Shown: positions 55,324 through 64,000 of the stretch, piece by piece
How positions within the stretch are numbered: position 1 is the stretch's first letter
Layout: every line of letters begins with the position of its first letter
Source: Ascoidea asiatica
Taxonomy: Eukaryota; Ascomycota; Saccharomycetes; Ascoideales; Ascoideaceae
DNA: 64,000 bases
NCBI GenBank assembly: GCA_001600695.1
Contig: BCKQ01000016.1
Location: 261,320 to 325,319 of the forward strand
Direction of reading: 5' to 3'
Program-made: the position numbers and the translations under genes
The notes under the pieces: generated by a model
Seen by the model: only the letters and a program-made list of their open reading frames with translations
Database searches by the model: none
What the model was told of the DNA's origin: nothing

Positions 55324-56055
55324 ATGTCTACTCCAAAAATTGAAGAAGTTATTGAAGAAGTTCATGAACATTCTCATTCTCATTCTCATGATGATCATGA
55401 TCATGAACATGAACATGAACATGAACATTCTCACGATGATAACGATCATGATCATGAACATTCTCATTCTCATTCTAATTCAACAACTGATCAATCAAAT
55501 TCAATTCCAACAACAAATGAAATTCCTCAAGGTTCAGAAGTTTCTGTTTTTTCAAAAAATGAAAAAAAAGCAAGAAAATTATTAAGTAAATTAAATTTAA
55601 AAAAAATTGAAGGTATTCAAAGAGTTACTTTTAAAAAAAAGGGTAATTCAATTTTTGCAATTGATAAACCTGAAGTTTTTAAATCTCCTGCTGGTACTTA
55701 TATTGTTTTTGGTGAAGCAAAAATTGAAAATTTATCTCAAAAATATCAACAAGCTGCTAATTCTCAATCTAATTTACAACAACAACAACAAACTGATAAT
55801 AATGATAATAATGATGATTCAATTATTTCTAAAGATCCAGATTCAATTACTAAAGATTTAGAAGCTGCAACTTTAAAAGATACAACTTCTAAACCTAATG
55901 AAGATGATAATGAACCTGTTGATGAAACTGGTTTAGATAAAAATGATATTTCAATTGTTATGGAACAAACTAATGTTTCAAGATCAAAAGCTGTTAAAGC
56001 TTTAAAAGAAAATAATGGTGATATGGTTAATGCAATCATGAGTTTATCCTCTTAA
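55324..56055 (+). CDS. EGD2: Nascent polypeptide-associated complex alpha subunit
   Basis: NAC alpha binds emerging nascent chains at the ribosome exit with NAC beta. The NAC domain is clear: SVFSKNEKKARKLLSKLNLK, GIQRVTFKKKGNSIFAIDKPEVF, AGTYIVFGEAKIENL. So is the C-terminal UBA (DISIVMEQTNVSRSKAVKALKENNGDMVNAIMSL). Unusually, residues about 13-56 are a His/Glu/Asp repeat (EHSHSHSHDDHDHEHEHEHE) absent from S. cerevisiae Egd2. That helps explain 243 residues against 174, with a second low-complexity insert before the UBA. Upstream lies a short T/C-rich leader. Confidence 0.96.
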   Translation: MSTPKIEEVIEEVHEHSHSHSHDDHDHEHEHEHEHSHDDNDHDHEHSHSHSNSTTDQSNSIPTTNEIPQGSEVSVFSKNEKKARKLLSKLNLKKIEGIQRVTFKKKGNSIFAIDKPEVFKSPAGTYIVFGEAKIENLSQKYQQAANSQSNLQQQQQTDNNDNNDDSIISKDPDSITKDLEAATLKDTTSKPNEDDNEPVDETGLDKNDISIVMEQTNVSRSKAVKALKENNGDMVNAIMSLSS

Positions 56056-56126
56056 TATTAATTACACTTTTTATCTATTATATAAAATATATATATATAA
56101 TTAATATACAGTAAGTATATATTAAA

Positions 56127-56732
56127 TCACATAACTGGTAATGGCCTTGTATTAAATATTATCTTATATCTAATAATATCAATAATCTCAACTTTTTCAT
56201 TTAAATAAAATTTACCATTCAATTTATAATCTAAATCTATATTACCACTATTATCATCTTCTTTATTACCATATTCATTAATTAATTTTGGTATTTTTAT
56301 TAATCCTAATGGTTTCTCCAATTTTTCAATATTACCTAAAAATCTTTGCGTTTTACTTATAAATAATGAACTTTTTTTTTTTTTAAAATCAATCTCAATC
56401 TTACCTATTTTTAAAGCTTCTTTAAATTCATTCTTATTTATATATTCTTCTGTAAAAAATTCATTAATATATTCTTTTTTATTTTTAACTTGTTTATTAA
56501 CTTGTTTATTAACTTGTTTATTAACTTTACTTTTATTTTCATCTAATTTAATCTTGGGATAAAATAATTCTCCTTGAATTTCAATTAAAACTATACCTAA
56601 ATTTGTACTCATATATATTTCTTCTCCATTACTACTACTAATCCTATTACTATTACTCTTATTACTCTTATTTTTATTAAAGTTTATTAATTGTTCAGAG
56701 ACTTTAGAATAATCTACTTCTATCGCTGGCAT
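56127..56732 (-). CDS. CTF8: Alternative clamp-loader subunit Ctf8
   Basis: Ctf8 with Ctf18 and Dcc1 forms the RFC-like complex that loads PCNA for sister-chromatid cohesion. Family anchors are visible. There is GIVLIEIQGELFYP early and IGKIEIDFKKKKSSLFISKTQRFLG in the middle. KLEKPLGLIKI and the characteristic ending VEIIDIIRYKIIFNTRPLPVM follow. It has 201 residues against 133 in S. cerevisiae, with a (NKQV)n repeat from a 12-bp array at about 56483-56530. It is divergent from LNP1, as in S. cerevisiae. Confidence 0.93.
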   Translation of the reverse strand: MPAIEVDYSKVSEQLINFNKNKSNKSNSNRISSSNGEEIYMSTNLGIVLIEIQGELFYPKIKLDENKSKVNKQVNKQVNKQVKNKKEYINEFFTEEYINKNEFKEALKIGKIEIDFKKKKSSLFISKTQRFLGNIEKLEKPLGLIKIPKLINEYGNKEDDNSGNIDLDYKLNGKFYLNEKVEIIDIIRYKIIFNTRPLPVM

Positions 56733-57599
56733 TTCATTTATTATTATCTATTATATTATTCTATTATATCATTATATTATTATATTATTATATTCTTATA
56801 ATCTATTATATTACTCTTATTCTTCTTTTTACACCAAACGGAAATTGATACAATTTTACCATACAAAATATTCAACTCAATTTGACACCAAAATAAAACT
56901 TCAAAACAAAGCAAAAAGAAATAAATAATCAAAACAATAAATAAATAAACAAGTAATAAACAAGTAATAAACAAGTAATAATCAAGTAATAAATTATTAA
57001 TAAATTATTAATATATAAATATAAGTCAGATTATTAAATAAATTAATAAATTAATAAATAAAGAGTTAATTAATTCAATTCAAAGTCAATTCACTACAAT
57101 TGTGATATATTAATACTTATTATCCTCAATAACCCTAGTATTTAATTCACTTACTCTATCTCAATATTTCATCTCATTATAATTATCATTATAATTATCA
57201 TTATCATTATCATCGTCATTTAATTCAATTTGATAAATAACTCGTTCAATTGATAATAAATAAATTAAAGAATCTTATCTGAATATCTTTATTCTATTAT
57301 CTTACAATATTATCACATTCATAGTTCTTTTAAACATTAAAAAGATCTTCTTAAATAATATTTTTATTATAATAAATTAACTTCTACATTTAAGTTAATA
57401 CCAACACATCAACTTTCTTTATTCTCATTCAATTATTTATTCATTTGTTTAATTTTTCAATTGTTTATCTATTCAGTTCATTGTTTGAATAACGTCTCCT
57501 ATTACTATTATATTATATTATTATATTTTTATATTAAATCAATTTATTTCTTAGAATTTCAATTTCATTCATATCTTATATATATCAAAATTAATAATT
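56733..57599. promoter_or_regulatory. Divergent CTF8/LNP1 promoter
   Basis: This is 867 bp of AT-rich sequence with ATT/TATTA repeats at about 56745-56810, AACAAGTAATA repeats at about 56948-56990 and TTATCATTATAA-type repeats at about 57178-57220. No GC island and no coding signal are seen. Confidence 0.6.
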
Positions 57600-59321
57600 A
57601 TGGCTTGGTGGTTTTTTAAAAGAGAAAAACCTTTTAATCCATTAACTTTTGAAAAAGAATTAGATGAAATTTCAAAAAAAATTAATAAAAATGAAAAATA
57701 TTTAATTAATTTTAAAAGTTCTTATATTAAATATCAAAAATTAATTAATTTTTATTTAATTATTTCTTATTTAATTTTTTTATTTTATAATTTATTAACT
57801 TCTCAGATTTTTTTAAATTTTTTAAAATTTAAAAAAAATTCAATAGTTTCTTCATCATTATCTTCATCAGAAACTTTAAAAAATTTTAATAATAATAAAT
57901 TACAAATTTTAATTGTTTTAATTGCTCCAGTTTTAATTTATTCATTAAATTTAATTTTAAATTTTTATTATAATTATAAAATTTTAAGTATTTTAAAAAA
58001 AATTAAAAAATTAAGAATTAAACATGAAAATAAAATTAAAGAATTAAAAATTAAAACTAATTTCTTAAAAACAAAAAGACTTTTAAAAAAATATAGTGTT
58101 GATAATATTGATGAAGAAGATTATTATGATGATGATGATATAAATGAAAAACAAAAACAAAAAGAAAATGATTTAAGAAATAAAAGAAGATCTCAAACTT
58201 ATTCTTCTGGTTCAATTCTTTTAAACCAGAATAATAATAATAATATTATACATTCAGATTCTCAAAATAATCAATTAAATTTAAAAAGTAATTCTATGAA
58301 TAATAATAAATCAAAACTAAGTAATAATATTTTGATTGATGATGATATTAATGAAAAAATTAAAAATAAACCGGATATAATTATAGAAGAAGATGAAGAT
58401 GAAGATGTTAATATTGATGAGGTTGAACAAATTGAAAGAAAAATCAAAGCAAAACAAGAAATTAAAAGAAGAAAACAATTTTTAAAAGATAAATATAATA
58501 TTAATGTTGATAATGCTTCATTATCTTCAATTCCAATACCTACAAATTCTCCATTATATTATGGTGAATCTTCAAATAATTTTGCTAATAATTTAAGAAA
58601 TTCTTCAAATGGTTTTAATCTGTTTGGATCTAAATTAGGTACTGGAAATCGTTGGTATGATTCAATTTTTAGTGCTTTAGTCGGTAATGATGAAATTGCA
58701 GAAGAAACAAGATATGCATTAGTTTGTCTGAATTGTTTTTCTCATAATGGTTTAGCTTTACCAGGAAAATTACCATATCAAGTTACATATATTTGTCCTA
58801 AATGTGGGTTTTTAAATAATCCTAAAGCATCAAAAAAAAATGAATCTTCAAATAATATTAATTCAAATTCAATAAATAATAATAATAACAATATTAGCAA
58901 TAATAACAATAATAACAATAATAACAATAATAACAATCTTAATAATAACCGAAGAGATATTAATAGTTTCTCATTAAATGAAAATAATACATTAGATTCT
59001 TTAATAATAACTGATGAAAATAATCATTCAAGTAATAATATTCTACAACGTCCAAGAATGGATAGTATAAGTAGTATAGGTAGTACACCAAGTGTTCTAA
59101 GTGCAAATATGTCAATGTTCAATATACCAAATCCAAATAATCCAAGGGGTCGTAATAATAATTTGACTTCACCTTTATCAATGAAACATGAAGTTTCTAA
59201 TTCAATTACAAAAGATATCTCAAAAGTAAATAATACTATAAATAATATCAATTATGAAAATGACAGCAGCCTTAGTAACAAAGATAATAACAACAATAAT
59301 AATAAGAATAAAGATAAATAG
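57600..59321 (+). CDS. LNP1: Lunapark, ER three-way junction protein
   Basis: Lunapark stabilises three-way junctions of the tubular ER and counteracts Sey1/atlastin. Two closely spaced membrane segments (about residues 48-68 and 101-123) flank a short loop, with coiled-coil sequence before and after. The family zinc finger is at residues 376-402 (CLNCFSHNGLAL...ICPKCGF), with the C-x2-C pairs Cys376/379 and Cys399/402. A YDSIFSALVGNDE segment precedes the finger. The C-terminal tail is a long poly-Asn/Ser region. It has 573 residues against about 280 in S. cerevisiae, most of the excess being low complexity. Confidence 0.95.
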   Translation: MAWWFFKREKPFNPLTFEKELDEISKKINKNEKYLINFKSSYIKYQKLINFYLIISYLIFLFYNLLTSQIFLNFLKFKKNSIVSSSLSSSETLKNFNNNKLQILIVLIAPVLIYSLNLILNFYYNYKILSILKKIKKLRIKHENKIKELKIKTNFLKTKRLLKKYSVDNIDEEDYYDDDDINEKQKQKENDLRNKRRSQTYSSGSILLNQNNNNNIIHSDSQNNQLNLKSNSMNNNKSKLSNNILIDDDINEKIKNKPDIIIEEDEDEDVNIDEVEQIERKIKAKQEIKRRKQFLKDKYNINVDNASLSSIPIPTNSPLYYGESSNNFANNLRNSSNGFNLFGSKLGTGNRWYDSIFSALVGNDEIAEETRYALVCLNCFSHNGLALPGKLPYQVTYICPKCGFLNNPKASKKNESSNNINSNSINNNNNNISNNNNNNNNNNNNNLNNNRRDINSFSLNENNTLDSLIITDENNHSSNNILQRPRMDSISSIGSTPSVLSANMSMFNIPNPNNPRGRNNNLTSPLSMKHEVSNSITKDISKVNNTINNINYENDSSLSNKDNNNNNNKNKDK

Positions 59322-60214
59322 TTATCAGATTTTATAGGTGGTATAAAGAACTTCTTTATCAGTTTAATCTCTTTAATAAAATATGGTATGAAACGTTTTG
59401 TTCATGATAAACCATATAATCATTTTTNCATTTTTTTTTTTGCTAGATTTTTAGTAAAAAGATATAAAGTTTATATAAATTTTATTAGCCACAATTATTC
59501 AAAAGTAGTTGAACATTGTTTAACATTTTTTTTTCAAAAGTTTTTAGCGTTATACTTGGAATAACTAATTTTTCTCAAATTTAACTTGAGAAGTTTTTAT
59601 TTTCTACATTATTCTTTTCCTNGAAAATATTTCTTTCTATTAAAAAGAATTTTATTATAATTTCAAAGCTTTACTCGATGTCGCAATTGAAGTTAAAAAC
59701 CCGTTTGTNGATAAACAACTCAGTTGAAACTAACTGGGAATAAATTGACTTCTTTCATTGATATAATTTGAAATGGTTTCAATTTCTTATAAAACCAGTA
59801 TTCTTGTAATATTGGCAAACAATTGAAATTTTTGTATCAAAATTGTTTCTTTTCAAAAATATTCAACCACTAAATTTTTCCATTTGTAAATATGAAGTAT
59901 TTTTGGAATATATTTTTTATGTTAGTAAAGATACAATATACAATACATTCTCCTACATTTATTCATTATTATATAAAGTAATTGATTTCAGGTAGTATCT
60001 AACAAAATATTTTCTATANACTGATTACTAATAAAGGGTATGCTTATAACAAAAAGTGGAAATAAATTTATGCAAATTTTATCGGAAACGATCAATCTTA
60101 CACTTTGAACTTTGTTGAATTGAATACTAAAGTAAGCAGAAAATTATAATATAATGAATAGCTTTTTGAAAGTTTTTCATTGTTATTTAATGATTTAAAG
60201 AACTGATGATAATT
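59322..60214. other. Intergenic LNP1/transporter, convergent
   Basis: This is AT-rich with four isolated ambiguous bases (near 59428, 59622, 59709 and 60019). No coding region or repeat stands out. Confidence 0.6.
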
Positions 60215-61819
60215 TTATTTCTTATNTGGCTCAATAGCAATTTTATCTGAAATTATATCTAATTTAAAAATTTCATTTTGTTTTTTTTCTTTAGAATTTT
60301 CAGAAATAGATTTTATTTCCGAATCATAATTATCATTTATTTTCATATCTTTAACTTTTAAATCTTTTATGAAAAAAATAAGTAATAAAACAGCAGAAGA
60401 ATAAAGAGAAATTGGTAAATAAGCAGCAGTATTATAATTATGATTAATTTGATCTTTTGTATATTTTGTATAATCAATTGTACCAATAATTGAAGTAACA
60501 GCAGCTAAAGCAATTGAAGTACCACTTTGACCTAAACCTAAATATAAACCAGATAAAAGTCCTTGAAATTCTTTTGGACATGCAAAAGTAACTAAATTTA
60601 AATAATTTATAAAAAAAATATTTGCACCACCACATAATAAAATTAAACCTGGAAAACCAAATCTCCAATATGGTTGATTATTTTTATAATTAATAAAATG
60701 AAATAAANAAGAACCTATAGTTGATAAGAAACAACCCAAAATACATAAATATCTTGGTTTAATAATACCATAAAAATAAGTTACAAAAACAGCAGTGATT
60801 GTCATTGTAATTAATTGAGTTAACATTTTTATACCAATATGAATTGAAGAATCTTCAATAACAAATTCAAAAATTTGAATTAAATTTAAAATTGCAGAAA
60901 AATAACCTGCATAAGTTAAAAATGATAAAATCATTACAGGTATAAAATTTTTAACATTCCACATTATTTTTGGTATAACTAAATTAATTTTTTTTTCATC
61001 TTTATAAATTAAAGTTTCTAAAATTATAAAAAAAATAAAAGATAATAAACTTATAATTATTAAAATATAAGATTTTGAAGAATTCCAAGATTGTCCAGCA
61101 TTTGTAAAACCAGTAACTAATAAAACACCAAAAATAATTAATAAAAAAAACCCAAGAAAATCTAATTTTTTCCAATTTAATTCAATTGGAGAAATTATAT
61201 TATTTTTATTATCATGTAATTTTTTTAATTTTAAAATTTTTTTTAATTTATAATTTATAGTATTAAATAAAAAAATTGATAAAATTACAGCTAAAAAACT
61301 TATTGAAAATGTTATCCACATAAAACCTCTATAACCATAATTAGTTGAAGCAAAAATTCCACCAAATAAAAAACCAAAACCAGTTGAAAGATTCATTATA
61401 CCACTTAAAAGACCTAAAGAAATATTAAGAGATTTANCATTAAAGAAATTTGCAATTAAAGCAAAAGAAGAAGGAGAAGTTGAAGCAGCACAAATACCTT
61501 GTAAAGTTCTAATAATTATTAAAGCTTTAAAATTTTGAATTATTGAACCAATTAAAGATAAAATTGAGAAAGAAAATAAACTTATTGAGAAAATTAAGAA
61601 ATAACCAAAGATATCACCTAATCTACCAAATANAATTATAAAAGAAGAAAAACCAATAGTATATGCAGACATTGGCCAATTTGCAATTGAAGATTTAACA
61701 TTANATAAATTTTCAATATTTTTTATTGAAACTATAAAAGCAGTTATATTCATATTTGCACTTATTATTGCTAAAGTTACAGTTATAAATAATAACTGAT
61801 TAAAATATTTTTCAATCAT
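60215..61819 (-). CDS. Major facilitator transporter, DHA2 (14-span) type
   Basis: This is a predicted plasma-membrane proton antiporter of the drug:H+ antiporter-2 family, close in pattern to Atr1/YMR279C. It has 534 residues and about 14 hydrophobic spans. Motif A is GRLGDIFG after TM2. A motif C-like stretch is LSTGFGFLFGGIFAS in TM5, with ANWPMSAYTIGFSSF before motif A. An ending typical of the family is SGLYLGLGQSGTSIALAAV. Five ambiguous bases leave five residues undetermined, but the frame is intact. Substrate cannot be told from sequence. Confidence 0.88.
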   Translation of the reverse strand: MIEKYFNQLLFITVTLAIISANMNITAFIVSIKNIENLXNVKSSIANWPMSAYTIGFSSFIIXFGRLGDIFGYFLIFSISLFSFSILSLIGSIIQNFKALIIIRTLQGICAASTSPSSFALIANFFNXKSLNISLGLLSGIMNLSTGFGFLFGGIFASTNYGYRGFMWITFSISFLAVILSIFLFNTINYKLKKILKLKKLHDNKNNIISPIELNWKKLDFLGFFLLIIFGVLLVTGFTNAGQSWNSSKSYILIIISLLSFIFFIILETLIYKDEKKINLVIPKIMWNVKNFIPVMILSFLTYAGYFSAILNLIQIFEFVIEDSSIHIGIKMLTQLITMTITAVFVTYFYGIIKPRYLCILGCFLSTIGSXLFHFINYKNNQPYWRFGFPGLILLCGGANIFFINYLNLVTFACPKEFQGLLSGLYLGLGQSGTSIALAAVTSIIGTIDYTKYTKDQINHNYNTAAYLPISLYSSAVLLLIFFIKDLKVKDMKINDNYDSEIKSISENSKEKKQNEIFKLDIISDKIAIEPXKK

Positions 61820-62920
61820 TTTTTTAAATAATTAATTAATAAANTTNTTATTAATATTTNAATCATATTTTTTTTTAATTTAATTTATTAATAAAGAAAA
61901 TGAAGTTTATATAAATATATATATATATATATATATTCATTTTCATTATTTAAATTATTGTTTTAATGAAAGACTCTGAAGAGGGATAATCTACCTAAAT
62001 AAATATGAATAAAATAAGATAGATTGAATTTTTTGAAAGGGATTCAATCACCAGTTTATAATATTTTATCTTCTTTATTAGTAGTTTAGTTTAGTCTATT
62101 ATTTCGGGTAAACAACAAATGAAATAATGATTAAGCATTAATGAAATGTCAAAGTCTTGTAAGAATTAAAACCTTGGATTAGAATGGAATACGAATTTTG
62201 ATTATAATTTGACTTCTTATACATATTCTTCTTTATGATTTCTTTATGTTTTTTGTTATTATTTTTGTTATTATCTCGAATAAATATTATTATTTCAGAA
62301 TGTTTTGAAAAGTGAAAAAGTCCGAATACTTCGAGAGCCCAAAAGGGCAATTTAACCGTCTTGGTCCAAACCAAGAGACCCCCGTTTTTGGTCTCAGTCC
62401 TGAGCATAATCCGGGGTAACAACAGAACTGCAACAGAACTGCAACAGAACTACAACTCCACTGCTCTGGCACCTGTTTTTGTGACTGGGAAATCCGAATT
62501 GAATTCCAAATCCAGGGCTCTGAAGTTATTTCTACTTCCATAACCCTGCTCTGATTCACCTGACTTCTATGGATCCTAACTACGGAGCTTACTGTATGCA
62601 ATTTACCAATTTCCAATTTACCAATTTCCAATTTCCAATTTTCATTACTGCAATTCCAGTAACTGTTACATTGTCAATATTGTCAATATTCCAAATATCC
62701 ATTAGATATACTAAAAAAAAAAAAAAAACTTAACTTTTGACCTGTCGAGGTATTTGATGAAAATAATAATTGAATAATTAAATAATTAAATAATTAAATA
62801 ATTTTAAAAAAAAAGCTGATCTAAGAATAGTCTGCTAAATTTTGCTTAAAAGTGATTATATCTAGATCTTTAAATATTAATAAAAATATTAATAAAAATA
62901 TTAATAAGTATAATAAAAAA
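61820..62920. promoter_or_regulatory. Divergent transporter/RPP1 region with hairpin-rich GC island
   Basis: Near the transporter there is a TA microsatellite (about 61915-61935) and three ambiguous bases. A GC-rich island at about 62325-62580 contains consecutive stem-loops (described separately) and three copies of an 11-bp unit AACAGAACTGC at about 62421-62452. TTTCCAATTTACCAA repeats lie at about 62600-62641, then poly-A and AATT repeats run up to RPP1. Confidence 0.5.
62337..62416. ncRNA. Candidate structured element, multiple stem-loops (weak)
   Basis: In 80 bases there are GCCC-AAAA-GGGC (62337-62348) and a 7-bp stem TCTTGGT/ACCAAGA with loop CCAA (62359-62376). There are also GAGACC/GGTCTC (62375-62380 with 62390-62395), CTCA/TGAG (62393-62404) and a closing CCCCG/CGGGG (62380-62384 with 62412-62416). 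Some pairings exclude each other. No known RNA family is recognised, and DNA-level dyads for a regulator are the alternative. Confidence 0.3.
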
Positions 62921-63280
62921 ATGTCAGATTTATCTATTGAAACTTCATTATCTTATGCTGCTTTAATTTTAGCAGATGCAGATTTATCAATAACTGCAGA
63001 TAAATTAGCAACTTTAACATCAAAAGCTAATGTTAATATTGATTCAATTTGGACTGAATTATATGTAAAAGCTTTAGCTGGTAAAGATATTAAAGATTTA
63101 TTAACTCAAGTTTCTGGTGGTTCATCATCTATTGGTGGTGGTTCAGGTTCTGGTTTTGGTTCAGGTTCTGGTTCTTCAAATGGTGCAAATGGTTCTGCAG
63201 ATGCTGAAGAAGAAGAAGAAAAAGAAGAATCTGCTGCTGAAGAATCTGATGATGATATGGGTTTTGGTTTATTTGATTAA
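62921..63280 (+). CDS. RPP1: Ribosomal stalk protein P1
   Basis: This acidic stalk protein binds P0 as a P1/P2 dimer and recruits translation GTPases. The 119 residues begin [37 protein letters not shown], typical of P1 rather than P2. A Gly/Ser hinge, an acidic stretch and the terminal [13 protein letters not shown] follow, the last shared with RPP0. I start at 62921 because homology begins there. The in-frame ATG at 62852 would add a Lys/Asn/Ile stretch of translated leader. Confidence 0.96.
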   Translation: MSDLSIETSLSYAALILADADLSITADKLATLTSKANVNIDSIWTELYVKALAGKDIKDLLTQVSGGSSSIGGGSGSGFGSGSGSSNGANGSADAEEEEEKEESAAEESDDDMGFGLFD

Positions 63281-63584
63281 ATCATCTATTATATATTATA
63301 TTATAATATATTACTCAATAAATGAATCATTCAATAAATAAATAAATTATCTAATTATTACTTTCCGTTGTTTTATATTACATATTACATAGACAATATC
63401 TAATTATTATATATTATATCTTATATCTTATANATTATANATTATAAATTATAAATTATACATGAATTAACTTAACTTAGGTGATTGATTGATTAATTAT
63501 AGAAAAAGAATAGGATTTAATTTAAATATTAATAATAAGATATAATAAATAATAAATAATAAATAAATTTTGTTTTTTTTTTGA
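63281..63584. other. Intergenic RPP1/RPS16, convergent
   Basis: This is AT-rich 3' flank with TTATATCTTATA-type repeats and two ambiguous bases (63433 and 63440). Nothing coding is seen. Confidence 0.6.
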
Positions 63585-64000
63585 TTAACGATAAGATTTT
63601 TGAAATCTTGCACGAGCACCACGTCCACCAAATTTTTTTGGTTCCATTCTTCTTGAATCTGCAATTAATAAAGTTCTATCATATGAAGTAAAAGCCTTTT
63701 TTAATTCATTTTTTGATTGTTCATCAACATATTTTTGATGATAAGCAACTAAACCTTTGGCAATAGCTTGTCTAATTGCATAAACTTGTGATACATGTCC
63801 ACCACCATTAACACGAACTCTAATATCAATTTTTGAAAATTTATCTAATCCAACAACTAATAATGGTTCATAAACTTTAAAACGTAAAATTTCTGGTTCA
63901 ACTAAAGTAATTGGACATCCATTAACTTTAATTAATCCATTACCTGATTTAACATGAGCAACTGCTGTTGCTGTTTTTTTTTTACCAAATGTCTTTTTTT
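63585..64000 (-). CDS. RPS16: 40S ribosomal protein uS9, partial
   Basis: This is a component of the small subunit that contacts P-site tRNA with its C-terminal tail. Translation of the minus strand gives [58 protein letters not shown] and [18 protein letters not shown], ending RFQKSYR before TAA (63587-63585). Only the extreme N-terminus, and any intron there, lies beyond the window edge. It is convergent with RPP1. Confidence 0.97.
   Translation of the reverse strand, partial: KKTFGKKKTATAVAHVKSGNGLIKVNGCPITLVEPEILRFKVYEPLLVVGLDKFSKIDIRVRVNGGGHVSQVYAIRQAIAKGLVAYHQKYVDEQSKNELKKAFTSYDRTLLIADSRRMEPKKFGGRGARARFQKSYR

Noticed and set aside
62138-62631. Minus-strand frames of 94 and 113 codons
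   Set aside because: They cross the hairpin-rich island, lack any domain and do not resemble genes of this genome in codon use.

Overview
This is a nuclear contig from an extremely AT-rich budding yeast (Saccharomycotina). The evidence is dense, mostly intron-less genes for typical yeast proteins, introns with GTATGT donors and TACTAAC-type branch points, and long asparagine runs encoded by AAT repeats. I did not identify the species. In-frame CTG codons are very rare, so CUG decoding cannot be decided from this window.

Layout. 0.2-10.2 kb: a regulator with two Zn2Cys6 clusters, the proteasome-associated deubiquitinase UBP6, and the SRP receptor alpha subunit SRP101. 10.4-12.9 kb: a decayed coiled-coil gene and a first copy of ARP6. 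13.4-38.6 kb: BUD3, an MNN4-type gene, URA5, a spliced GBP2/HRB1, a FIG1-like gene, SGF29, a Rieske-oxygenase-like gene lacking the Rieske ligands, a MoaE-type molybdopterin synthase gene, and MRP7. 38.8-41.4 kb: a second, inverted, almost identical ARP6 plus an intact relative of the coiled-coil gene. 43-64 kb: RPB10, POB3, a large unrecognised Ser/Asn-rich protein, RPP0, ILV5, DDP1-like, EGD2, CTF8, LNP1, a DHA2-type transporter, RPP1 and a partial RPS16.

The dominant structural feature is the inverted ARP6 duplication. Two arms of about 1.8 kb enclose about 26 kb that holds BUD3, GBP2/HRB1, SGF29 and MRP7. In Saccharomyces cerevisiae these neighbours are split between a chromosome III block (BUD3, GBP2, SGF29) and a chromosome XIV block (HRB1, MRP7). 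The window therefore looks like the unduplicated ancestral order with later insertions. CTF8, LNP1 and EGD2 form a second conserved neighbourhood.

Most genes are independent housekeeping units. Several serve translation and protein targeting: RPP0, RPP1, RPS16, EGD2, SRP101 and mitochondrial MRP7. Base composition is unusual: coding sequence is strongly AT-rich, while many intergenic regions carry compact GC-richer islands, some reaching into the 5' ends of genes and some able to form hairpins. The strongest candidates for something undescribed are the Rieske-less oxygenase, the ARP6/coiled-coil duplication, a Nudix box split by a repeat, a His-rich NAC alpha, and the GC-rich structured islands.
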